From a bacterium (GTDB lineage: Bacteria; UBP18; UBA7526), in the NCBI GenBank assembly GCA_030616365.1, contig JAUWXM010000055.1, positions 1 to 7,296 of the forward strand: 7,296 bases of DNA, written 5' to 3'. A program made the translations under genes and the position numbers. This document shows positions 1 to 5,441 of this stretch, one piece after another. How positions within the stretch are numbered: position 1 is the stretch's first letter; each line of letters begins with the position of its first letter. The notes beneath the pieces are model-generated. The model made no database searches, was not told the DNA's origin, and worked only from the letters and a program-made list of their open reading frames with translations.

Positions 1-15
1 CAAAATAATCACTGG

Positions 16-91
16 AACCACAGATTTTCACCAGATTCTCACAAGATTTTAAAAACTTTCTCTGTGCTAATCTGTGTTAATCTCGTGGTTC
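16..91. repeat. Dispersed repeat with two arms of short tandem units
   Basis: The left arm (16-48) holds three 11-bp units: aaccacagatt, ttcaccagatt and ctcacaagatt. The right arm (61-90) holds three 10-bp units: tctgtgctaa, tctgtgttaa and tctcgtggtt. The arms are imperfect reverse complements separated by a short AT-rich spacer, so the whole could fold into a long imperfect hairpin. The core word CACAGATT (19-26) and its complement (69-76) recur in other spacers of this window (473-480 and 3963-3970). No ORF is supported here, and the function is unknown. Confidence 0.6.
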
Positions 92-172
92 TTATTTAAG
101 TTACGATGTTGTAAACTAATCCCGTTATCCATCACCTCTACAGTAGTACTATAATCAAGATTTCTGATTTGT

Positions 173-209
173 CAGCCCCCCACCCCGGAACTTCCGTGGT
201 GGGGGGCTG
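173..209. terminator. Strong GC-rich hairpin downstream of the cold-shock gene
   Basis: A perfect 12-bp stem pairs CAGCCCCCCACC (173-184) with GGTGGGGGGCTG (198-209). The loop itself contains CGGAA and TTCCG, which can extend the stem. It lies 17 bp beyond the stop of the cold-shock gene. On the plus strand it is followed by tttgtt, a weak U-tract. On the minus strand, the direction of the gene, what follows is ACAAATCAG with no U-tract. It may therefore be a transcript-end structure for the cold-shock mRNA, or a terminator for a plus-strand gene lying outside the window to the left. Confidence 0.6.
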
Positions 210-226
210 TTTGTTAAACTAAGAAA

Positions 227-430
227 TTACTTCTCTAATTTAACAACATTCTTTGCCTGAGGGCCTCGGGAACTTTCTTCAATCTCAAACTCTACCTCAT
301 CACCTTCAGCTAAGGATTTAAACCCTTCGCTGGTGATAGCAGAGAAGTGAACGAAGACATCCTTGCCACCCTCTTGTTCAATGAAACCAAAACCTCTCTT
401 TTCATTGAACCACTTCACTTTACCTCTCAT
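227..430 (-). CDS. Cold-shock domain protein (CspA family)
   Basis: This is a 67-residue single-domain cold-shock protein, the usual length for the family. These proteins form a five-stranded OB-fold barrel that binds single-stranded RNA or DNA, and many act as cytoplasmic RNA chaperones. The N-terminus GKVKWFNEKRGFGFI carries the RNP1 motif (KRGFGFI, about residues 11-17), and VFVHF (25-29) is RNP2. W7, F14, F16, F26, H28 and F29 are the expected nucleic-acid-stacking residues. The ATG start is preceded by a GGAG ribosome site 6 nt upstream. The gene follows the patatin-like gene after 57 bp that contain a repeat copy (448-499), and a strong hairpin follows its stop. Whether it is cold-inducible cannot be read from the sequence; many homologues are constitutive. 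Confidence 0.96.
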   Translation of the reverse strand: MRGKVKWFNEKRGFGFIEQEGGKDVFVHFSAITSEGFKSLAEGDEVEFEIEESSRGPQAKNVVKLEK

Positions 431-447
431 TCCTTTCTCCTTTCCAA

Positions 448-499
448 AGAGATTTCTGAAAAATTATTTCTTCACAGATTATCTCTTTCAGAGACCTCC
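448..499. repeat. Short dispersed repeat, copy 1
   Basis: The 16-bp word AGAGATTTCTGAAAAA (448-463) is repeated exactly at 3853-3868 and with two changes at 3999-4014. The word TCAGAGACCTC (488-498) recurs at 4018-4028. An 8-bp inverted repeat (AAAGAGAT 446-453 with ATCTCTTT 481-488) allows a hairpin. The stop codon of the patatin-like gene (TGA, 488-490) lies inside the element, so the repeat encodes the last residues of that protein and fills its 3' spacer. Confidence 0.6.
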
Positions 500-1306
500 T
501 AAAATTTTCCTTTTGATCCTATAGATGATTCCTTTCTTTCTCTTCATCTCTTTCTTAAGTTGGGGGATAACCTCCTTTGTTGCCTGATAACCAGCTTGCA
601 ATAGTTCCCGGGCCCTCTTCAAATCTACTTTGGAGATATCCCCGATCTCGGGATAGATAACGAGATCGGCATCTTTCACGGCTCTCTTTGCTCCCTGGCG
701 GGATATCACATCCCAGGACTGAAGAATGACCTGAAAGACGTTCTTGGGTTCCGGACCTATGGTTGCTTTACTATTGACATCCACCCCGATGACAAAGTCT
801 GCCCCCATCTTACGCAGGACATCTGTGGGAAGGATATTAATTATTCCTCCATCAACTAAGAGCATATCCTCATGTTTTACCGGAGTATAGACTCCAGGAA
901 TGGAACAACTTGCCTGGACAATTCTTGCCAATGGTCCTTCCCTGAAGACTACTTCTCTTTCGCCAATTAAATCCGTAGTAATAATAGCTAAGGGAATTTT
1001 GAGTTCTCTAAAATCACTCACCCCGGTATGTTCTGAGACAAACTCCTCTATTCCTTTTCCCGAGATGAGGCCCATCTTTGGTAGAGTGAAGTCAGCAAAC
1101 TCCCTCCATTTCAAACCTAAAGCTACTTTCTCAATAGTCTCGATATTTAGGCCCGAGGCATAGAGAGCACCGATAAGCGCTCCACTCGAGGCCCCGGCAA
1201 TCATATCTATGGGAATCTTGACTTCTCTTAGGGCCTTCAATGCCCCGATATGGGCAATCCCTCGAGCTGCCCCTCCGCTCAGAGCAAGACCGACCTTCAC
1301 TTTCAT
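488..1306 (-). CDS. Patatin-like phospholipase (RssA/NTE-type)
   Basis: This predicted serine acyl hydrolase belongs to the patatin family, whose members cleave phospholipids or lysophospholipids with a Ser-Asp dyad. From the ATG at 1306 it is 272 residues, typical of compact bacterial RssA-like proteins. The oxyanion loop SGGAARG lies near residues 10-16. The nucleophile elbow GASSG follows with Ser40. The catalytic Asp is D152 in VDGGIINILP. A basic C-terminal tail ends the protein. No signal peptide is visible, so it is probably cytoplasmic or membrane-peripheral. A TTG at 1318 would add four residues and overlap the permease stop. I prefer the ATG because the family begins close to the KVGLALSGG strand, although neither start has a good ribosome site. 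It sits 4 nt after the permease gene and is surely co-transcribed. The substrate is unknown. Confidence 0.92.
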   Translation of the reverse strand: MKVKVGLALSGGAARGIAHIGALKALREVKIPIDMIAGASSGALIGALYASGLNIETIEKVALGLKWREFADFTLPKMGLISGKGIEEFVSEHTGVSDFRELKIPLAIITTDLIGEREVVFREGPLARIVQASCSIPGVYTPVKHEDMLLVDGGIINILPTDVLRKMGADFVIGVDVNSKATIGPEPKNVFQVILQSWDVISRQGAKRAVKDADLVIYPEIGDISKVDLKRARELLQAGYQATKEVIPQLKKEMKRKKGIIYRIKRKILGGL

Positions 1307-1310
1307 AAGA

Positions 1311-2594
1311 TTAAACAAGATACCTGAAATAGATATAGAGAGAAGCCATAAAAAGAGAAACGAGGGTAAGAGGGAGGCCTATCTTTAAGTAGTTCCGAAA
1401 GGTAAGAGGGGTTCTTGATTTCTCACTAATCCCAGCAATAACCATACTGGCCAGGTGACCGATCAGAGTTCCATTGGCCCCAACTCCCACACCCAGTGCT
1501 AGGGCCCACCAAAGGGGGATCATCTGGGAAGGGGGGAGGTTGAGCTGGATCCCAATATGTCTTACTATGGGGATAATAGCCACCACACTGCAAGGGGCAC
1601 TCAATATGGAAGAAGCAAAGGCAGCTCCCCAAAGAATGATGAGGATGATGGCTACTGGATTTTGAGTGAATCTTAGAATAAGTCGGGTAAGATGCTCAAT
1701 AATACCTACTTTTTCTAGGCTTCCTACTAAGATGAATAGACCAAAGATGAAGAACAATGTTGGCCACTCGATCTCCTTAAAGATCTCTTCTGGATTGATC
1801 CTGCTTACAAATAACAGAAGGGCTGCTCCCCCTAAAGCGATGGTGGAGGGAGGAAGGTTAAGGCGATGATGGATAGTAAAGGCGGCCAGGGTGAGTCCTA
1901 AGACAATGAGGGACTTCCTCATCAATAGAGGGTCCCTTATGGCCTCCCTCTCTTTGAAGGCCGCTATCTTCCTCTCCATCTCGGGTCGCACCCGGAAGTG
2001 GCGATGGAAGAAGAGCAAGAGAAGCAGCAGGGTTACTATGAAGATAATGATACAAATTGGGGTTAGATTGATGATAAAGTCCAGGAAAGAGAGATGGGCG
2101 GCACTACCTATCAGCATATTGGGAGGATCCCCAATTAAAGTTGCTGTCCCCCCAATATTGGCAGATAGAACCCCGGCAATAAGAAAAGGGAAGGGGCTCT
2201 TCCCTAAGGTATCGGCAATTAAAATGGCCATGGGGATGATTAATAGAACAGTGGTGACATTATCTAAGAGGGCAGAAAGAACGGCAGTAGCTATAGAGAG
2301 AGTAATCAAGATGAGCCAGGCCCTTCCCCGAGCTAACTTGGCGGCCTTTATGGCCACATATTGGAAGAGACCGGTCCGCGCAGTAATGGCTACGATGATC
2401 ATCATCCCGATTAATAAGAGGAGGGTATTGAAATCAATATACTCTACCCAGGCCTCTTTTAGGGGAAGGATATTCAGTACTAATATAAGGCCGGCCCCAG
2501 CCAGGGCAGCCGTGGCACGATGAACCCTCTCGGTGACAATAAAAAAATAGGTCGCCACGAAGATGACAGCGACCAAGATCATGGATTGATTCAC
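1311..2594 (-). CDS. ArsB/NhaD-family membrane permease (ion transporter superfamily)
   Basis: This 427-residue integral membrane protein has about 11-12 hydrophobic segments in two repeats joined by a charged loop (about 198-225). The first repeat carries LLDNVTTVLLIIP (109-121) and ANIGGTATLIGDPPNMLIGS (145-164), the signature pair of ArsB/NhaD and P-protein-like permeases. The second repeat is unusual: SILSAPCSVVAIIP (329-342) lacks the Asp-Asn expected there, and GANGTLIGHLASMV (372-385) lacks the usual Asn of the GASAN-like motif. The family includes Na+/H+ antiporters, arsenite pumps and organic-anion carriers. The substrate cannot be chosen here, and no arsenic genes are near. Translation starts at GTG (2592-2594), 1 nt after the CBS stop; an ATG four codons in is an alternative. 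The CBS and EIIA genes upstream suggest regulated transport. Confidence 0.9.
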   Translation of the reverse strand: MNQSMILVAVIFVATYFFIVTERVHRATAALAGAGLILVLNILPLKEAWVEYIDFNTLLLLIGMMIIVAITARTGLFQYVAIKAAKLARGRAWLILITLSIATAVLSALLDNVTTVLLIIPMAILIADTLGKSPFPFLIAGVLSANIGGTATLIGDPPNMLIGSAAHLSFLDFIINLTPICIIIFIVTLLLLLLFFHRHFRVRPEMERKIAAFKEREAIRDPLLMRKSLIVLGLTLAAFTIHHRLNLPPSTIALGGAALLLFVSRINPEEIFKEIEWPTLFFIFGLFILVGSLEKVGIIEHLTRLILRFTQNPVAIILIILWGAAFASSILSAPCSVVAIIPIVRHIGIQLNLPPSQMIPLWWALALGVGVGANGTLIGHLASMVIAGISEKSRTPLTFRNYLKIGLPLTLVSLFMASLYIYFRYLV

Positions 2595-2595
2595 T

Positions 2596-3054
2596 TTACT
2601 TCTTTTTCTCTACTCTATAAACTGCTCTACAGATATCCATCTGGCTAATAATCCCCACTACCTTATCATCCCTTACCACGGGAAGGATGTTTAGATGGCG
2701 GTGGGCCATGACAGAGGCTGCAGCCAGAAGGGGCATATTTTCTGTGGCCGTGACTGGTTTACGGATCATGACATCGTCAATTACTAAAAGTTGGTTCAGT
2801 TCGGGAAGGGCCTCAGCCTTCAGAAGCCCGAAGTCCTCAATATAGGATAGATCACCCAGGAGGTCGAAGTAGTCAGGGATGAACATCATCAAAAGCTCCT
2901 TCTTGGTTACGATGCCCAAAATCCTATTCTCCTCATCCACTACGGGCAATCCTCCATAGTGATGCTCACTGAATATCTTCATGGCCTCTAAGATGGGTGT
3001 GGAGCGGGTGACGGTCACTACCTCTTTAGTCATAAAGTCCTTTACCTTCTTCAC
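2596..3054 (-). CDS. Twin CBS-domain regulatory protein
   Basis: This 152-residue soluble protein is made of two CBS domains, which together form a Bateman module that binds adenine nucleotides or related ligands. Domain 1 spans about residues 1-55 (from VKDFMTKEVVTV to GIVTKKELL). Domain 2 spans about 92-148 (from IDDVMIRKPVTAT to GIISQMDICRAVY). A linker of about 35 residues separates them. No other domain is present, so it probably acts on a partner, most likely the permease whose start is 1 nt away. The start is GTG; the MKKVKDFMT N-terminus fits the family, whereas the later ATG would cut the first strand. The ribosome site AAGGAAGG (3061-3068) lies inside one arm of a 13-bp inverted repeat, so initiation may depend on translation of the small ORF before it. 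Confidence 0.92.
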   Translation of the reverse strand: MKKVKDFMTKEVVTVTRSTPILEAMKIFSEHHYGGLPVVDEENRILGIVTKKELLMMFIPDYFDLLGDLSYIEDFGLLKAEALPELNQLLVIDDVMIRKPVTATENMPLLAAASVMAHRHLNILPVVRDDKVVGIISQMDICRAVYRVEKKK

Positions 3055-3179
3055 CCCGCACCTTCCTTATCATCTAGAAGATTTTGCGTTACAGTCAGTA
3101 AAACCAATACAGAGTCTTTCACATCTTTCATTTTCAAAAGATAAATATGGCAAAATATAGCAGAAGGTGCGGGGTTCAT
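3051..3179 (-). CDS. Candidate small protein between EIIA and CBS genes
   Basis: A 42-codon ORF starts with ATG at 3177-3179, 4 nt after the EIIA stop. It has a GAGGAG ribosome site (3187-3192) at 7-nt spacing, formed by the last two EIIA codons. It ends in a TGA that overlaps the CBS start as GTGA. This geometry is typical of translationally coupled genes. The peptide starts MNPAPSAIFCHIYLLKMKDV, then has a hydrophobic stretch SVLVLLTV and an acidic end LLDDKEGAG. I recognise no family. Its first and last codons lie in the arms of a 13-bp inverted repeat, so it may be a leader peptide controlling CBS translation rather than a functional protein. It could also be a chance open frame in the spacer. 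Confidence 0.42.
   Translation of the reverse strand: MNPAPSAIFCHIYLLKMKDVKDSVLVLLTVTQNLLDDKEGAG
3053..3175 (-). promoter_or_regulatory. 13-bp inverted repeat enclosing the small ORF and CBS start site
   Basis: ACCCCGCACCTTC (3053-3065) and GAAGGTGCGGGGT (3163-3175) are perfect reverse complements, 97 bp apart, with nine G/C pairs of thirteen. In the minus-strand mRNA the 3' arm covers most of the AAGGAAGG ribosome site and the first two bases of the CBS GTG start. The 5' arm lies just after the small-ORF start. Folding would hide CBS initiation, and ribosomes moving through the small ORF would open it. The pairing is seen in the sequence; the regulatory role is inference. A small 6-bp hairpin (3123-3142) lies within the loop. 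Confidence 0.45.
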
Positions 3180-3183
3180 TTAA

Positions 3184-3651
3184 TTACTCCTCGGCCTCTT
3201 TCTCTTCTTTTCTTATTAAGTTTATTATTTGACGAGGAGACTGGGCAGCGCGTAGCTCTTTCCTTATCTTCTCCTCATGTAAGAGGCGGGATATCCGGGC
3301 AAGAACCCTCAGGTAGGTCTCATGGGCATCCTCTGGGGCAATGATTAAGAAGACTAAGTAAACCGGCTTCTTATCCAGAGAGTCAAAGTCTATTCCCTTA
3401 TCTGATTTAGCAAAAGCAATAATAATCTTCTTCACTAAGTCTGTCTTGGCATGAGGAATGGCTATCCCATTCCCTACTCCCGTGCTTCCCAGGCTCTCCC
3501 TCTCCATCAAGACGCTGACCAGCTTCTCTCTATTCGGGATTATCCTCTGCCCTGCTAAGAGAGCGGCCAGTTCTTCCAGGGTTTCCTTTTTGCCCTTTGC
3601 CTGAAGGCTCAGAACAATGAGCTTCTTGTTAATGAAGTCTAATAATCTCAT
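3184..3651 (-). CDS. PTS EIIA domain protein (fructose/nitrogen type, PtsN-like)
   Basis: This 155-residue single-domain EIIA belongs to the mannitol/fructose/PtsN family. Such proteins accept phosphate from HPr or NPr on a histidine, and in PtsN-type systems they regulate targets such as K+ or phosphate handling rather than sugar import. The active site is GVGNGIAIPHAKTD with His67. The length matches stand-alone PtsN. A charged tail, RKEEKEAEE, ends the protein. The ATG start is preceded by AAGGAGG (3664-3670) at a rather long 12-nt spacing. It is the first protein gene of the CBS-permease-patatin operon and begins 42 nt after tRNA-Thr with no clear promoter between, so it may be read from the tRNA promoter. 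No EI, HPr or sugar permease is in the window, which favours a regulatory role. Confidence 0.92.
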   Translation of the reverse strand: MRLLDFINKKLIVLSLQAKGKKETLEELAALLAGQRIIPNREKLVSVLMERESLGSTGVGNGIAIPHAKTDLVKKIIIAFAKSDKGIDFDSLDKKPVYLVFLIIAPEDAHETYLRVLARISRLLHEEKIRKELRAAQSPRQIINLIRKEEKEAEE

Positions 3652-3693
3652 TCTTTCTTATTTCCTCCTTCGCAAACACGGATAATGTCTATC

Positions 3694-3768
3694 TGGAGCC
3701 GATGAGAGGGATCGAACCTCCAACCTGAGCTTTACGAAAGCTCTGCTCTACCATTGAGCTACATCGGC
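3694..3768 (-). tRNA. tRNA-Thr (anticodon CGT)
   Basis: This is a complete 75-nt cloverleaf with encoded CCA. The acceptor stem pairs GCCGATG with CATCGGC, and the discriminator is U. The D-arm is GCTC-AATGGTA-GAGC. The anticodon stem GAGCT/AGCTC closes the loop TTCGTAA, which reads ACG codons. The variable loop is AGGTT, and the T-arm GGAGG-TTCGATC-CCTCT has one G-U pair and a normal TTC. Its first base directly follows the CCA of tRNA-Phe, so the two must come from one transcript. Confidence 0.96.
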
Positions 3769-3844
3769 TGGTGCCGGGACCCAGACTTGCACTGGGGACA
3801 CCAGGATTTTCAGTCCTGTGCTCTACTACCTGAGCTATCCCGGC
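3769..3844 (-). tRNA. tRNA-Phe (anticodon GAA)
   Basis: This is a complete 76-nt cloverleaf with encoded CCA. The acceptor stem is GCCGGGA/TCCCGGC and the discriminator is A. The anticodon stem CAGGA/TCCTG closes the loop CTGAAAA, and the variable loop is GTGTC. The T-stem is CCCAG/CTGGG. The D-loop is AGGTAGTA, placing A at position 18 in the simplest alignment. The T-loop is TGCAAGT, placing G at position 55 where U (pseudouridine) is nearly universal. G19 and C56 are kept. All helices are perfect, so it looks functional despite the altered elbow. No convincing promoter is visible in the repeat-filled upstream spacer. Confidence 0.95.
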
Positions 3845-3845
3845 A

Positions 3846-4029
3846 TCTCTAGAGAGATTTCTGAAAAAGTCGAAATCTCTGATTTCACAGATAAAATAAG
3901 AAAGCCTTTCGCTGTCGCTCAAGAACCTTGTTTTATTCACTCCGTTCATAAAATACAGATTACACAGATTTCTTTATGTCGAGGTAATCGGTGTAATCAG
4001 AGGTCTCTGAAAAAATCTCAGAGACCTCT
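3846..4029. repeat. Nested inverted repeats, copy 2 of the dispersed family
   Basis: The spacer between tRNA-Phe and the next gene is almost entirely palindromic. A first hairpin pairs AGAGATTTC (3853-3861) with GAAATCTCT (3872-3880). A second pairs GATTACACAGATT (3958-3970) with AATCGGTGTAATC (3986-3998) at 12 of 13 positions. A third pairs AGAGGTCTCTGA (3999-4010) with TCAGAGACCTCT (4018-4029) perfectly, and its edge touches the stop codon of the upstream gene. Words shared with 448-499 show a common repeat family. No coding sequence is supported. The third hairpin lacks a following U-tract, so it is not a clear terminator. Confidence 0.65.
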
Positions 4030-4520
4030 TAGAAGTGCTTGGTCAGGCCAAACCTCAAGCCATAGTCTCCAGTGAATCCCAGGGTCAGTTCACTATTAAA
4101 AATGGCTACTTGATTCCTATGTTTCAAGCTTAATTTCGTACCTCGCTTCAAGTTTAGAGGAGAAAGACTGGTTGTCAAGTGCAGAGAGCGGTTAATGGGA
4201 GAATTGAGAGTGAAACCATCCCGACTAAAGTATTGATTGAGACCGAAGAAATTATCTTCTTCAATAGTAACTCTCTTTTCCATATTAGAGAACAAGTTAA
4301 GTCTTTTCTCTTTTCCGATAGAAGTGAACAATTCGCTACTCATAGAAGAGGTTCTATCGACCCTTGAGACAATTCTTTCCTGACTCTTACTGAGCTTAAT
4401 TACTTTTACTTCTTTTTGAAGTGGAATAATGTTGTCGTTGATTTCCAAAATTATTGAAGGATGGAGTAAAAGGATGACCAGAACAGGAACTGAAGCAAAT
4501 AGAACCTTTTTAAAAGACAT
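4029..4520 (-). CDS. Unrecognised exported or membrane-anchored protein
   Basis: I do not recognise this 163-residue protein. Residues 2-5 include two lysines, followed by a hydrophobic stretch (about 6-25, VLFASVPVLVILLL) that can be a signal peptide or anchor, although no clear cleavage site is seen. The middle is polar and rich in Ser, Lys and Glu. The last 35 residues alternate polar and hydrophobic positions (for example ELTLGFTGDYGLRFGLTKHF) and end in Phe, as outer-membrane strands often do. It is too short for a large barrel. The ATG start has a good GGGAGAGG ribosome site. It follows the small outer-membrane gene across a repeat (4540-4612), and its TAA lies at the edge of the next hairpin. 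It may be a remnant or an envelope accessory protein. Confidence 0.6.
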   Translation of the reverse strand: MSFKKVLFASVPVLVILLLHPSIILEINDNIIPLQKEVKVIKLSKSQERIVSRVDRTSSMSSELFTSIGKEKRLNLFSNMEKRVTIEEDNFFGLNQYFSRDGFTLNSPINRSLHLTTSLSPLNLKRGTKLSLKHRNQVAIFNSELTLGFTGDYGLRFGLTKHF

Positions 4521-4539
4521 TGTTCCTCTCCCTTATAAT

Positions 4540-4612
4540 CGCTAAGGCGCTAAACGCAAAAGCGCTAAATATTTATCAAAACGCCAAAAAATGACTTAGC
4601 GTCTTGGCGTTT
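4540..4612. repeat. Inverted and direct repeat of the CGCTAA/CGCCAA type
   Basis: CGCTAA occurs at 4540-4545, 4548-4553 and 4563-4568. AAACGCAAAAGCGCTAA (4552-4568) is an imperfect reverse complement (14 of 17) of TTAGCGTCTTGGCGTTT (4596-4612). The element fills the space between two exported-protein genes. Its right edge overlaps the TAA stop (4611-4613) of the upstream gene. It is of a different word type from the CACAGATT and TCTGAAAA repeats. Confidence 0.6.
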
Positions 4613-5249
4613 AAAAGATGAGGGTTACTCCTCCTACTGCCTCATCAATATCCGTATAATGGATATGATCGATGTGCCGCCACTTTATGCCTAAATCGAG
4701 ATGCTTAAGAGCTCGCCAGAAGAAACCACCTTCTACCTCATTCCTCGTTCCCCGATGGCTATCGAGATCGTAAACATAGGTCTCTTTTGCCCGGAAATGA
4801 ACGGGCCTTTTGGCAATCTTTAGAGGAGTAGGGACGGAGAAGATGATCCCATTCAGCAGTTCAAAGTTGATCTTATCCTCTCCAACACAAATGTAATTGT
4901 GGTGTTTATTAATTGTAGCATGCTGGAAGGCAGAATAAAAGTTCAGGTATTTTATTATTTCGAGCTCTATCTCTAAGCCAGTCTCTGTCTTGCTTAATTC
5001 ATCCGTCTCAAAGTTATAGGTTATCTCAGTATAGGGGGCGATCCTTAAGGTCCGATTTATCCTCTCCAACTTAAAATTCCAGTTTAGGGAGACTTTGTTG
5101 GCATACTGGACTTCATCCTTATGGGCAGAGGATACCCCATGGATATATTCACTGCGACTTTTAAACTCAAACGATTTAGAGAGGGCGGGGGATGAAGATA
5201 AAAATAATAAAATAAAAAGGTAAGAAAATAGAAGTAAAAAATTCTTCAA
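4611..5249 (-). CDS. Small outer-membrane beta-barrel-like protein
   Basis: This predicted 212-residue secreted protein has a clear signal peptide: MKNF, a hydrophobic core, then SSSPALS with likely cleavage after residue 24. The mature part is made of alternating amphipathic strands, such as NKVSLNWNFKLERI, LRIAPYTEITYNFE and GLEIELEIIKYLNFYSAFQH. It ends in GGVTLIF, with a terminal Phe typical of barrels recognised by the BAM machinery. Length and pattern suit an 8-10-stranded barrel; it resembles DUF2490-type proteins in style, but I cannot assign the family. The only sensible start is TTG (5247-5249), because a stop lies in frame further upstream, and its ribosome site is weak. It lies downstream of tRNA-Asp and may be read from that promoter. 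Function is unknown. Confidence 0.7.
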   Translation of the reverse strand: MKNFLLLFSYLFILLFLSSSPALSKSFEFKSRSEYIHGVSSAHKDEVQYANKVSLNWNFKLERINRTLRIAPYTEITYNFETDELSKTETGLEIELEIIKYLNFYSAFQHATINKHHNYICVGEDKINFELLNGIIFSVPTPLKIAKRPVHFRAKETYVYDLDSHRGTRNEVEGGFFWRALKHLDLGIKWRHIDHIHYTDIDEAVGGVTLIF

Positions 5250-5283
5250 ATTTAACTCACAGAAGGTCTCTCGTCCTTTCAGT

Positions 5284-5353
5284 CCTCGAGATCAAAAGGT
5301 ATCTCGGCCATTTTATGGCCTCGATATCAAAATTTCCTCAAAGGGAAATTTTG
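5284..5353. repeat. Hairpins and direct repeat after tRNA-Asp
   Basis: CAAAATTTCC (5328-5337) pairs perfectly with GGAAATTTTG (5344-5353) around a 6-nt loop. The stem reaches into the tRNA CCA end, and on the minus strand its second arm ends in TTTTG. It could slow or end tRNA transcription, but no separate U-tract follows. A second hairpin pairs 5300-5311 with 5315-5326 (10 of 12, centred on GGCCAT/ATGGCC). CCTCGATATCAAAA (5319-5332) is a near copy of CCTCGAGATCAAAA (5284-5297), 13 of 14 positions. Confidence 0.5.
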
Positions 5354-5430
5354 GCGGGGCCGAGCGGATTCGAACCGCCGATCTTCGGCTTGACAGGCCG
5401 ACGTGTTAAACCAGGCTACACCACAGCCCC
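5352..5430 (-). tRNA. tRNA-Asp (anticodon GTC)
   Basis: This is a complete 79-nt cloverleaf with encoded CCA. The acceptor stem is GGGGCTG/CGGCCCC with one U-G pair, and the discriminator is G, as expected for tRNA-Asp. The D-arm is GTGT with an 11-nt loop and ACAC. The anticodon stem TCGGC/GCCGA closes CTGTCAA. The variable loop is AGATC, and the T-arm GGCGG-TTCGAAT-CCGCT has a normal TTC. A consensus promoter starts 12 bp upstream, leaving a leader of only about 5-7 nt. Confidence 0.97.
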
Positions 5431-5441
5431 TTAATTTGTAC

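Noticed and set aside
16..91. CRISPR array
   Set aside because: The units are only 10-11 bp, degenerate and without unique spacers, and no cas genes are present.
150..155. Perfect TATAAT on the plus strand before the 173-209 hairpin
   Set aside because: No acceptable -35 box is found at 16-18 bp spacing and no gene follows on that strand.
900..1163. Plus-strand frame opposite the patatin gene
   Set aside because: It is antisense to conserved patatin motifs and has no ribosome site or family signature.
1891..2523. Long plus-strand open frame (210 codons) opposite the permease gene
   Set aside because: It is antisense to a clear membrane protein gene. Its composition is rich in Arg, Ile and Met with no recognisable motif, as expected from the reverse complement of hydrophobic codons.
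3689..3949. Minus-strand open frame across the two tRNAs and repeats
   Set aside because: Both complete tRNA cloverleafs occupy most of it, and the peptide is a translation of tRNA sequence.
3999..4029. 12-bp hairpin as an intrinsic terminator
   Set aside because: The stem is perfect, but on the minus strand it is followed by GATTACACC with no U-tract. It is better described as a repeat structure.
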